Part shown: positions 10,292 to 20,559 of the stretch, one piece after another | Layout: every line of letters begins with the position of its first letter | Numbering within the stretch: position 1 is the first letter of the stretch | NCBI GenBank assembly: GCA_026075535.2 | Contig: AP026541.1 | Location: 11,222,001-11,286,000, forward strand | Direction of reading: 5' to 3' | Length of the DNA stretch: 64,000 nucleotides | Origin: Tricholoma matsutake | Taxonomy: Eukaryota > Basidiomycota > Agaricomycetes > Agaricales > Tricholomataceae | Made by a program: the position numbers and the translations under genes | Notes under the pieces: generated by a model | Told to the model about the DNA's origin: nothing | Database searches by the model: none | Seen by the model: only the letters and a program-made list of their open reading frames with translations

Positions 10292-11844
10292 TGACTGTAT
10301 GTATGTATCTCTTATCTGCCCATGATGAATTAACTTGCTGATCTCACTGTAGATTTTTGTTTTGTTTGTCTTTTAAAATAAACTCTTGTTTCTTGTTCAG
10401 ATGTCACTAGTGGCCCAACATGCAAGTAATGTGTCAAGTGCAATTGTGTACATTCATCGCTATGAACTACTTCCTAATCTTCTTTATCTGGACCTGAATT
10501 TCTGTTCTTCCTTCACAGCCCTCGACCTCCTGCTTATGCTTTCTCCCTCAGACTTGCATTTGTTCAACGTTGATGTTGATGGTTGATGGATTAGAATGGT
10601 GTGAGCCTTCAATGTGGACTTCAATCTTTGTTGTTTCCTGAAAAGATTTTATAGGTCAGATCATGATAGTCATAACAAATTTCTTCTCGCCTTGTTGCCC
10701 AATGATAATACAACATCAGTATTCACCACCCCAGAAGCATTCCCTTCTTCTGCTTCATCCACACTGACTTGAGCTCTGCAGGCTGCTTCAGCTAACCAAT
10801 AATTCAGTTCGTACACATCTTTCCTTGAGAAAAAACTCACCATTGTTGTTCAGCACATTGTGACTGATGTTGTCACTAGCTGGTAGTGGAGAGCTTGACT
10901 GGATGAAATATCCAGCTTGATTTTCGACCATTGGCACAGATTCTTTGTCGTTGTTTGGATAGGAGCGCCCGCTTTCAGATTCAGTATCGCTGTCAATGAC
11001 GACTATGTGCCTCACTGGAGGAAGAGGTGTAGAGGGGATTGCTGGCCAAAAAGGTGAGGGCATTGTGCATTGGTGGGTGTTGGGATTTACTTCTTGACTG
11101 AGCTGACAACTTTTATCCTTGCCGTCTGTGCCCTTGCAACGTATCTTCAAGATCCAGTTGCATCTTACAAGTCTGAGTGAATTGATAGTGCTAACATCAT
11201 AATTTCATCCAGGGTCAATCAAGGGTTCCACATACATAAAGTGTCATGTCTCCCACTACTGCTCTCCTTTTGTAACAAAATTACTGGATGCTTCCAAGCC
11301 CACTTCTATCGCAGCTGTTGCCCTCAAAGCCAGTGTCATCCCTTTGAAGCTGTATTCCTTTCCTCTGCAAGCTTGGGTGTGGACAGGCCCATGTACAGTA
11401 CATCATGCATGATCCAGCCACCCAATCACATCCACTAACACTCCCCTGGCACTAGAACTTTGTTCGATCCATACTGAGGTTTCATACATCATGCAAGATC
11501 CAACTCTAAGTGGTTGGATGTCAACCATTTATGCTGAATATATTTTGTATGTAAATTAGGTCTTGTCAATCCTCAAATCACCACTGTTCGGGCACTAGAA
11601 CCTTTTCACCATGGATATGGGCAGGTTCCATACCTTATGCAAGATCCATGCCAAGTGGTCATGCAATAATTATCCCTGCTCAATTCATTGGATACATAAA
11701 TGCCACTCCCAGATCCAAATGACCCTGGTGCTAGAAGCTCTGCTGGTAACCAACTGCATGGACAATTCTCCCATCCATGTATGGCCTATTGACGGAACAT
11801 ATTTCTGCTCATGCTTATAAACTGGCTTCACCTTGTTGTTCCCC
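10292..11844. other. Intergenic region with weak repeats and one minus-strand exon candidate
   Basis: Mostly AT-rich with no recognisable gene. A minus-strand frame (about 11170-10788) reads CNWILKIRCKGTDGKDKSCQ and later HIVVIDSDTESESGRS. The latter looks like a SUMO-interacting motif (hydrophobic core plus Ser/acidic tail), but there is no ATG and no homology I can name. Between 11340 and 11800, ATGCAWGATCCA recurs with CTRGCACTAGAA at loose 100-150 bp spacing (near 11404, 11490 and 11636), suggesting an eroded repeat. Confidence 0.35.
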
Positions 11845-13170
11845 ATGACGAGATCAATGGCCCCGAAGTCTCACTCAGCTAAACCTGCATCTGGCTCCAA
11901 GGTGAAATTGACATCAAGCACATCTGCTGCGAAAATCAAGCAGGAATTGCTGAAGGGTCATAAACCAGGCTCATATTTTGTCTTCCTGTGCGACAATTAC
12001 TCATTGCATCCAAAAAAATACAGCTGTATCTCCTAGCGTGAAGGGAAACAAGAAAATCAAACAGGAATTATTGAAGGGTCATAAACCAGGTCAGTACTTT
12101 GTCCTCCTGCTCAACGATTGCTTATTGCATCCACAAAACCATAGCTGTAACCCCTAGCACAAAGGAAAACCACAAGACTAAGCAGGAATTGCTGAAGAAC
12201 TCTAAATGAGGTTGGTACTTTGTTATCTCTAACGACAATCACTTATTGCATCCAAAACATAGCCATATCCTCCAGCACACAGGAAAGCCGTGACACGTGA
12301 TTAAAAAAACTGGAAGGCAGGTCAATATCCATGGACCATTTGTAATGCTTATTATTTCCTGTTTGCAGCTGAGAACAATGCCTTGCGAAGGACTCTGGCT
12401 ATGAAGGAACATTCTACAACTACAATGATGATACCACACCCAGAAAAGGGAGTTGCCGGTAACAGATTCAATCTACAAGAGGCCATGGGGCTTGCGGATG
12501 ATGGGGAGACATACAACCTTCTTCGAGTGAGTCCTACCAGCATGCACACTTATCTCTCACTCATGATTGTAGCGCGCTGTTTGGGACCTATCAGCTAAAG
12601 CAGGGCTCGATTGCACAGTATTGTGGCACCACCAACCCAAAGAACTTATTAGCAAGATTATTGGAGCCGTATCTGTCCTTCCCTTTTACTTTTTACATGT
12701 CACATCTTTCTAACAATATTATACTCTAGGCATGACAGCGTCACAGCTATTTCAAGCAGTTCCCACATGGTTGGCCCATCGAAGAATTCCTCAAATCAAA
12801 TCTGAAGAACAAACGCGCATATGCACACAAACACAGATATCTGGGAGATCAGACAAATTGTGATAAGGAAGGGGACAATGGTGGTGAAGGAAGCAAAGGA
12901 GAAGGAAGCAAAGGAAGCGACAATAGGAATGATGGTGTCAAAGGGGCTAGTAGCAATGGCAGTGACAATAGGGGCAGTAATGAGTCAGGCGATGACGACG
13001 ACCAGGGCGGCAATGACAACAGGGCTGGTGACTATGGTGACTATGATGGAGCTGGTGACTATGACGGAGCTGATGATGATGATGGAGCTGGTGACTATGA
13101 TGGAGCCAGTGACCACAATGATGAGGGCCTGGGTATCTCTTCAGGTGAGGATGACCTGGAATATTATTAG
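11845..13170 (+). pseudogene. Unnamed Agaricomycete protein gene with duplicated exons and acidic tail
   Basis: Exons I can place: 11845-11968 (ATG, MTRSMAPKSHS), 12024-12089, 12145-12210, 12263-12320, 12368-12526, 12573-12668 and 12739-13170 (stop TAG). The last three read through cleanly with canonical GT..AG introns and carry blocks I know from a widespread unnamed Agaricomycete family: IPHPEKGVAGNRFNLQEAMG, AVWDLSAKAGLDCTVLWHHQ and HSYFKQFPHGWPIEEFLKSN. The protein ends in a Gly/Asp/Asn-rich acidic tail (repeated GDYDGA) finishing in GEDDLEYY. Exons 2-4 are copies of a 22-codon unit; exon 3 has a TGA and exon 4 a TGA plus an 8-nt loss. The exon 1 donor is GC rather than GT. Unless exons 3 and 4 are skipped, the gene is broken. 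Function unknown. Confidence 0.6.
11931..12367 (+). repeat. Tandem array of exon-intron units (121-bp period)
   Basis: The motif CAGGAATT recurs at 11941, 12062 and 12183, a 121-bp period, with a shorter fourth copy near 12303. Each unit contains a 66-nt exon (58 nt in copy 4) and an intron whose 3' part, TTATTGCATCCA....ATAG, is conserved. Acceptors end at 12023, 12144, 12262 and 12367; donors begin at 11969 (GC), 12090, 12211 and 12321 (GT). All exons start in phase 1, so full 66-nt units can be added or skipped without changing frame. Confidence 0.85.
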
Positions 13171-14340
13171 GATGAGTGATATTTGGGGTAGGCCAAGGAA
13201 GAGGATGGAAAGGCCAATTCTACTGACAATAGTAGCTATTCAATGAGTTGTAGTCTGGATCTTAATTGATGAATTGTTTATATTTCAAATGTTCTATGGT
13301 TCCTGAATAGCCTATCGAAAGTGGATGATTTTACATATTTCATCGTTACTGAATAGCCTATCAAAAATGTATGATTTTAATGTTCTATGGTTACTGAATA
13401 AATCCACCTGGAGTGGATGAATTTTCTACAACATGTTAAAAATGACATGGTATGAAACATGCCATTTTTGACATGAATTTCACCACTTCAGTTTGTCCCT
13501 TTAAAAAATGAAATTGATACCATGGCATCATACAATTACCAGCTGATAAGTATACCACTCTGGGATGAAATTTATTCCCTCCTGTGGATTGTATTTATCC
13601 CCTCTGTGGATGAAATTTATTCCCTCCAGGTATTATATTCAGCACTTGTGGACACTAATAATGGTATGAATTTACATATATAAGAGGGAGGAATTGGGGT
13701 GTGAATTTCCGGCGTTGGGGGGTCCACAGTGCGACTGAATAGGGAAATGGTGAATTTTTTTTCTCACAACAGCTGAATGACCCTGATTATCAGGGTCATT
13801 CAGACACTTACTACAATAATGTCATAGATTCCTTCCTCATTTTTGTGTTTCATACCATATAATTTTATACATATTAGTTTCTGCTAGTTTTCGGGGTTTT
13901 CAGAATAAATCGTTCACAGGGGTAGGGACATAAGTTACCAAATTGTTACCAAGAGTCAAGTGTTTGAATTTGCATGTTCCAACATGGGGCATGTAGTAGG
14001 CAAACTTGTGCCCAACCTTGGACCACAATGCCTGTTCTTTGCCAAGTTTGAGAAGTATTGCAAGCCCTGGAAAAATTTGCAGACAAAATTGGCTAGCATC
14101 ACAAACATGTCTCAAGAATCCAAACTATCTTACATGTTTTTGTTGAGCATGCAATGCAGATGAAACTTGGAACAAGAATAGAACTAAATATTATATTTGC
14201 ATGAAGATATACAAGTTTTCAAGTAGATGGAATGTGAATAGCTATAGGTTTCATACTTCATGCAAGTATGTAATTGAGCCAAACCAATGCATACTTAAAA
14301 GGAAATATCATACAGTACTTAGTGGAGAGGTGAGAGCTCA
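13171..14340. other. AT-rich intergenic region with degenerate tandem repeats
   Basis: No gene found. A 50-60 bp unit (GTTCTATGGTTMCTGAATA...) repeats between 13285 and 13440. GGATGAAATTTATTCCCTCC recurs at about 13563 and 13601. A TATATAAG box at 13676-13683 lies in otherwise featureless sequence. A near-perfect palindrome is listed separately. Confidence 0.45.
13774..13802. repeat. 29-bp perfect palindrome (13-bp arms, 3-nt loop)
   Basis: TGAATGACCCTGA at 13774-13786 and its exact complement at 13790-13802, separated by TTA. It follows an A/T-rich tract and has no adjoining gene. It could be a cruciform, a protein-binding dyad, or the fused ends of a decayed miniature element. Confidence 0.9.
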
Positions 14341-16979
14341 GTGATTGCCACCATTTACCCTCACCAGAACTTCATCTTACTTGTTACACGCGGTTATGAG
14401 CACTTTGAACTTGAAGGACAAAGCTTTCTTCGGATCCATTCGCAAACGGCTGAAAGGGCTGGCCCAACACAGCCTCCAGGCACATCTGAACCAACCCCCT
14501 CCGAGTCCTCTTCTCGTGAACAGGCCTCCTCTCCATGGGCTATAACCGCCCCCACATCTACGAAAACTGCACCCCCTCCACCCGTCCCCACTTTTCATTC
14601 AGCACCAACCACTACTATGCTTGGTACCCTAGTCCCAAGCCAGGATGGCTCTTGCAAGCTTAATTGTCTTATCGAAGGCGAATGTATCATCTTTTCAGTT
14701 ACTGTGGGGTGCGATTGGAATGTTGGTGAGTTGAAGAAAGAGATAAAAAGCGAGCGAGCATTGGGAATCTTGAAGGATGTTGGTGCTCACACCTTGGAAC
14801 TATGGAAGGTGAGCGCCATGGATGAGTCGCGATGTGAAGTGACACTGGCTTACTCCCGCACCCTAACAGGTCAACATTGATCTTAAACCTCATGATAGGC
14901 ATACCATTAGCCACCTCCAAGTTGAGAACCTTGAAGGCATTGAAGAGTTGACATGGATGTCCATCTTGGAATATTGGCCAGATCAACCTCCCACCATGCA
15001 CCTCCACATAATTGTGAAGATCCTGGCTACCGGTGAGTGAGAACAAATCTCCGTGGTTGAGCGTTGCTGATAAGATTCACCCCAAATCCTATCCCGTTGC
15101 TCTCTTGTGTCTACCACTCTCAATCTTGTCATGGTTTCTGTGCCACCCCTCATCCACCCCCATCTCCACCGATCATTCATGCATTCCATGACTTTCACGC
15201 GCTGCCATCTGTTTGCCTTGCTTTCTGATTCTGCCTCTTCCCGCACGTTCTCGTCTCATCTCTCTTCATCTGTCACCCACCATTTCCCTTCTCCCCACTC
15301 TTCCTCCCTGGATCGTTATTGTCCTTCATCTTCTCCATCCAATCTGTAGCCATTCAACAGAAACGCATGCTTCCTGAACCAGCAGAAGACATTTTTCATC
15401 GTCTCAAATGTGCCAAAATTGTCACGACTGCACCGTCAACTACTGCAAAACCAGAGGTCTTCGAGCCTCTTCAGCAGGAACTGTCTGAGAAGATCTTCAA
15501 TGATCGTCCAAAACCGGATCCCGACATTCCATCCATAGCTCTTCTTTATGAAGGCTTTGGACACTTCCTTGACATCATGGACAGTCGACACGATGTTCCC
15601 GGGCTGGCTGATATTGACGTTGTGAAGTTGCAGACCGAGGTGGATGAGCTCGCAAGCAAGATGAACAAATACTATAAGCATGAAGATGACCGGAGAGAAG
15701 CAGCTTTACCCTGCCTCACTCGCATTTTCTTGGCATGTAGAGGTATCCAGATCCCTCCGCTTTCCGCAGCTGCCATTGGTTCTGTGAGAGGCGATGGCCA
15801 TAATCATGCGACTCATAGTGCAGGGATGATGGTTGTAGAGTTTAAAAACAGGATTACAGGGATCAGTGCAATTCCTCAGGTAGAGCTTGCATGCTACGTC
15901 GCGCGTCTGAATGCGATGATGAATTCGACTGAAGCCCATCGGCAACTCTATCTAGGATGGAGGGTGCCATGTGTTGGTCTAACCATTGTTGGTGGGTTGG
16001 ATATTTCTACCTTTCATCGTTATTTGATGATCTGATATTCCTAGGATATGAATTGGCATTCTATGCTATTGTTGCAATCGACCATTGCTTCAAGCTTGTT
16101 ACTCTGACACCAACATTCTCATGTCTCCAAACGGCTTGTGATGGGCGCGACCGCAGATCCCTCTATTCAGCCTTTACTGCAGCATCAGTACTCCAGGCTC
16201 ACATTCTCCAAGATGTTGAGAACCTCCTGCACAATCTCCCTCCAGGGCCGATCCCAGATCATGCATGTCATTTTCCTGCAGTCTCCAGATTACGCAAATA
16301 CCCACCCTCATCTGACGACTATCTCAATTTTGAGATTCAATGCTTCTTTCCCAACAGACAAAACAACCACCTTTTGTACGTCGCGGAGATGCCAGACAAG
16401 CAACTCGTCCTCATCAAGTTTGTTCAACAGTACTCGATCGAGCTGCATGATTTTTGTGCCAAATCAGGCCATGCACCACGGATTCTTGCTTTTGAAAGAC
16501 TTCCCGGTGGGTGGTATGCTGTCGCGATGGAATATATTGAGTCTGGAATACCAATCACTCACTCGACCCTACTTCTTGCTCACCGAGACCATTGGACAGA
16601 AGAGCTCCAGTGCCTCATGGACTGCTTTCATGTGGAAGGCCTTGTCCATGGTGACTTGTGGGCTGCGAATATCCTCTGCAAAGAAGATTCCATGAGGTTG
16701 ATTGACTTTGATTGGGGTGGTAAAGATGGGGAGGTGTTCTATCCTACAGCAAACCTCAATGAGGAGTTATGGGAGGGTAGGGTGTTCAATGACTTGAGAA
16801 TCAGACAAGAGGATGATAGGCATGTATTAAGGAACAACTCTGGGACATACCTGTATGCATACTGTAGTTCTACACTGCAATGTATGGTAATTTGTCGAAT
16901 TTCATTTCATCTGCCTTTTCAATCTGGTCTGCCTAACCCCCACGGGGGGAAGAGGGCTTGTGGGATTCATCAATGTTAG
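14341..16979 (+). CDS. Crinkler-like protein: CRN N-domain + REase-like domain + protein kinase-like domain
   Basis: Exons 14341(?)-14808, 14870-15032, 15350-15991 and 16045-16979; introns of 61, 317 and 53 nt all preserve phase. The start is uncertain: the frame is open from a GTG at 14341, with an ATG at 14617 just before the CRN-type ubiquitin-like domain (KLNCLIEGECIIFSV..., LELWK). Exon 2 completes that domain (HLHIIVKI). Exon 3 holds a restriction-endonuclease-like core with VVEFKNR, the likely acidic-x-Lys motif. Exon 4 holds LTPTFSCLQTACDGRDRRSL and then a kinase fold with HGDLWAANIL (HRD variant, near 16647) and LIDFDWGG (DFG variant, near 16704). This architecture is known from fungal CRN proteins (REase plus kinase), proposed to derive from transposon or toxin systems. 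The last ~60 residues after the kinase lack motifs and may be misread intron. Confidence 0.82.
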
Positions 16980-17511
16980 TGATGCTGGTAGTCTACCAGA
17001 GGCAGATTGCAGCCACTTCGTTTTCAACCTTTGTGCCTTGGATATCTTGTGTCTGTGGTCACACTGCTGGAGAATACTTGTTGCTTTCTAGACAGAACTT
17101 TCCAAGTTCAGGTTGAATTCCTCATAAGACAGAGTGAGTCGAGGTTTGAAGGAGATCTTTGCATATCGCGTATCATTTTCTCCTCTGAGGACCCTCTTTC
17201 TCGTCTCTATAACTTGAATGAACAGCTCCTCAGCACTTCCACTGCCCATGATTCCCATATGTTGATGCGAGCTTTGCCATCCTTGTCAGCGTCATTGGAT
17301 GTGCTGCTGCTAAGACCCTCTTACTTAGAGGTAACCCATGGCCAACCCGCGGGTCACGAGGTAGTGATGTCACATGTGCAGGGCCTGGCTCGGCTTGAGT
17401 TGGCTCAGGCTGTGATATATTGTGAGCCGGGCCTTGGTGCCAGGCTCAGGCTTGGCTCGGCTTGGCTCAGGCTTGGGCCGGGGCTTGAGGAGGGGATTTG
17501 AGAAACTGGTA
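16980..17511. other. Region between the CRN-like gene and the pogo element
   Basis: No convincing gene. 17380-17495 is a degenerate GC-rich repeat of GGCTCAGGCTTGGCTCGG-like units, which yields spurious ORFs on both strands. Confidence 0.5.
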
Positions 17512-20225
17512 CAGTTGATATTTTCATAATGCATAATGTAATCATGCATAATTCTCATAATGCATGGCTTGTGGACCAGAACCACCATGGAACATGGGGA
17601 GATAGGGCCCATAATGCATATTGAAGGTCCAGTGACCAAATTATGCATTATCAGCATAATTTTTTGTCTGAAGACATGACTGACACAGGGTCAATTATGG
17701 TGATATTATGCCTGAAGCGCCACAATAATGTGCCCAATTACCTAGAATGACATGTCCAATGGCAGGGGATAGTATAGTACCAACTGAGAGAATAAAATGA
17801 GGCTGCAGCCTTATTGAAACAGTCCAAAAAATAGGAATCTAGCCAGCGAGATGCCTGCTGAACTCCAGCCCACTTGTAAACCTCGCGAGAAACCAGCCCC
17901 ATATCAACGACAGCCAAAGGTACTTGTCCATAAAGATACACTGAGGACAGCTGCAAAACCTGCTCAGATGACACAGCATGAGAACCTCACTGGCTACGAC
18001 TGGATGACTGTCTATGCCTATGTTGATGAACACCCTAGAGTGTCTCAGGGTGAGATTGTTCAGCACTTTGCTTCAAAGACAGATGGCACCTTGATCTTTA
18101 CACAATCAACCCTATCAAGAAAGTTGAAATCATGCCCAGAGTTGGAGAAGCGTATCATGTTGTACCCGAACACATTGTCATCAAAGCGTGCTCACATTGT
18201 AATGAGACCCGACGTGGAGAGAGCCCTGATACTGTGGGTAAAGCACATGGAAGAGAAAGGTGAGACTGTAAATGGCCCAATGCTCAAGGCAAAATGGAGT
18301 AAGTTTGAGGAGCAGTTCGATGTTCCTGAGCTTGAGCGTCTCCCTGGAGATGGTTGGATTCTCCCATTCTGCAAAGCCTATGGCTTGAAGGAGCATTGTC
18401 GGCATGGGGAAGCAGAATCTGTTGATCTCCAGGCAGTTGAAGAGGAACACAAATGACTTGGAATGACTTTGGCAACCTATCCAGCAAAAAATCGGTGGTA
18501 CAATTGATGAATCAAGTCTCTTTGTATTGTGAGTCTTCCAGTTGATCTCGCCATACTGATCCTTATTAAATTATACCAGTGTGCCTCCTGACTGTGGGCT
18601 TGCATCAAAGCAGATGGCCAGCAAGAAAAGAGAGAAGTTTCACATCACAATTGCCTTTGCGTGCAATGCTGATGGAAGCGAACGCCTACCACCAATATAC
18701 ATCAGAAAATCAAAGCTACCCCGCTGCTTCAAAAAGCGCACCCCAGACCAGCTTGGATTCTACTACCGGAACAATAAGAAGGCTTGGATGACATCAGAGC
18801 TCTTTGAAGAGTAAGCATCATTTCTCAAACACCGCAGCTGCATGATGTTGCATCATTGTTATGACTAAGACTAACATTGTCAACAGATATATTAAAGATT
18901 TTGATATGAGGATGCACATTCAAAAATGACACATCTGCCTTAGCCTCAACAATTTTTCTGGGCATTTTATCTGCTATGAACCTCAGAACATTCAGCTTTT
19001 ATATTTTGAGCCAAATATGACCTCATTTGTACAACCACTGGATGCAGGAATTATCTGGTGTTTCAGAGCTCACTACCGACAACAATTCTGCCTCTGCACA
19101 ATTGAAAAGGATGAGCTTGGAGAACACGACATTTACAAGATCAATTTACTTGAAGGCATGCTCATGGCAAGGGAGGCGTGGAAGCATGTGGATGATGCTA
19201 CAATCTGGCACTGCTGGAATCATACCAAAATTCAAGGGTCAGTTTCCAAGTCTAATAACAATTTGTATCAAGCAATAATTTAATTATTTCATAGCGAGAT
19301 CATAGATCGCAACATCTGTGATCCATTGACGCCGCGTGCAGATCAAGATGCATGGGGAATCCTTCAGACATTTGCATCAAGTGAAATGACTTTGCCCAAA
19401 GCTGAGGAATGTCTCAAGAAGCAGCTTGGCAATTGATACATCACATGTGATTGGAAGTCAGCCCTGGATGCAGTCATGAATGTGGAAGGTGACATTCTGC
19501 AAGCACAGGAAGCTTTGCATAAACTTGCCTCTGAATGTCAACTGCCCCACTTGACCATCAAGCTCCCATGTAAATCACCACCCGAGTCTGCCACCATCCC
19601 TCAAATCATTGAGGCTGAACAAGAATTAATGGAATCTGTCAAAGAGTTAGTCAAGCATAGGCAGATCATTGGATCTCCACCAACACTAGAGGATCTTGTT
19701 GATCCAGTTGAAGAGCGCGAGATTGGTGATTCACCATACAGGTTTGAAGGTGGTGGTGCCAAAATAGTGGCTGTGGTTCAACATGAGATGGCAGTTGCAA
19801 GAGGGGATGTTATAGAACTTGAGGATTCTGAGGATGATGCTGAGGATGATGTTGAAGATGTGCCAACTCGAGGAGAAGTTATCAAGCTTTGCGAGGTGCT
19901 TGAAAAAGCGTGCCTTAGCTATGGGGATGCAGATTTCTCACTTGAATTGCCTCATCAGTTATGCAAGTACAGAGCAAAGTTGCAGCAAGATACCCTTCTT
20001 GATTCCACACAGACCTCACTAGATAGTTACTTTACACATACACAGAGGTCTTGAAGGTTGATACAGAGTATACATAGATAGTGTCAAAATCTATCATGAA
20101 TCGTGTCACACTTTTGGCGGGGTCACAGAACGTCATGTTTGTGACATATTTTTGTCATGCATATATGTCATGATGCATAGACCCTGGGTCAGTCTGGAGG
20201 CTATGCGTTATGAGAATATCAACTG
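17512..20225 (+). mobile_element. Pogo/Tigger-type Tc1-mariner element, complete but dead
   Basis: 2714 bp bounded by 24-bp terminal inverted repeats (17512-17535 and 20202-20225), 22 of 24 identical. They begin CAGTTGATATT, the CAGT start typical of pogo-like elements. The left end is preceded by TA, the expected duplicated target; the right end is followed by TT, one base off. Both TIR mismatches are T/C. The transposase gene lies inside in the same orientation. The left end also carries repeated CATAATGCAT motifs internal to the TIR. Confidence 0.88.
17851..20054 (+). pseudogene. Pogo/Tigger DDE transposase with CENP-B-type HTH domains
   Basis: N-terminal exon (17851 onward): psq-like HTH (GYDWMTVYAYVDEHPRVSQG...STLSRKLK) and CENP-B HTH (ERALILWVKHMEEKGETVNG...KAYGLKEHCRHGE). 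The DDE domain follows in later exons: DESSLF (near 18509), PPDCGLASKQM, ADGSERLPPIYIRKSKLPRC, MTSFVQPLDAGII. Introns are seen at about 18529-18578, 18812-18886 and 19237-19291. Damage: in-frame TGA at 18454, 18927 and 19434; a 2-nt loss just before DESSLF; and the second catalytic Asp (xDNFSGH in relatives) is Asn (AAC, 18948-18950). All three stops and the Asn fit CpG transitions from CGA and GAC. The C-terminus ends TSLDSYF, forming a PCNA-binding PIP-box pattern (QTSLDSYF). Family certain; inactive by inspection. Confidence 0.9.
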
Positions 20226-20559
20226 TTATGAATGTCAATATAACAATAGGAATCCATACGAGAAGTTATGGGACCCAAATTTGGCTGGATCGCAGATTTT
20301 TGCTGGCACCCCATAAACCCACTACTAAAGTAGCAGGAATTTCCTGTCAATGGCTGGCGACTGCTGTGGCCCAAATTCACATTTTCGTGATGACCCTAGT
20401 GCCATTAACACATCATGCATGAACCTTGCATGTATTTTAGAGATCTGTACCAGCCTCCCACACTGCACCAATCTCCCATTCTCCCAGGATGTTCAGACCA
20501 TTGCTCTACATCATTGCCTGTGGACTTGTTACACTGTATGTTCGGTGAAAGTTCCTTGT
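20226..20559. other. Short spacer between pogo element and P450 pseudogene
   Basis: No gene or repeat that I can support. Some A/T-rich sequence with CATCATGCATGA near 20410. Confidence 0.4.

Noticed and set aside
10386..10586. Short ORFs downstream of the 8135-10291 gene
   Set aside because: Hydrophobic translation of AT-rich 3' flanking DNA with no conserved feature.
10788..11150. Minus-strand protein with SUMO-interacting-like VVIDSDTESE
   Set aside because: No ATG start, single short frame and no family recognised; kept only as a note in the intergenic entry.
12821..13246. 141-codon frame rich in Met, Thr and Glu
   Set aside because: Out of frame with the real acidic exon 12739-13170, which continues conserved protein blocks and has matching splice phases.
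17007..17501. 164-codon plus-strand ORF after the CRN-like gene
   Set aside because: Its second half is the GGCTCAGGCTTGG repeat; the first half has no recognisable motif or intron structure.
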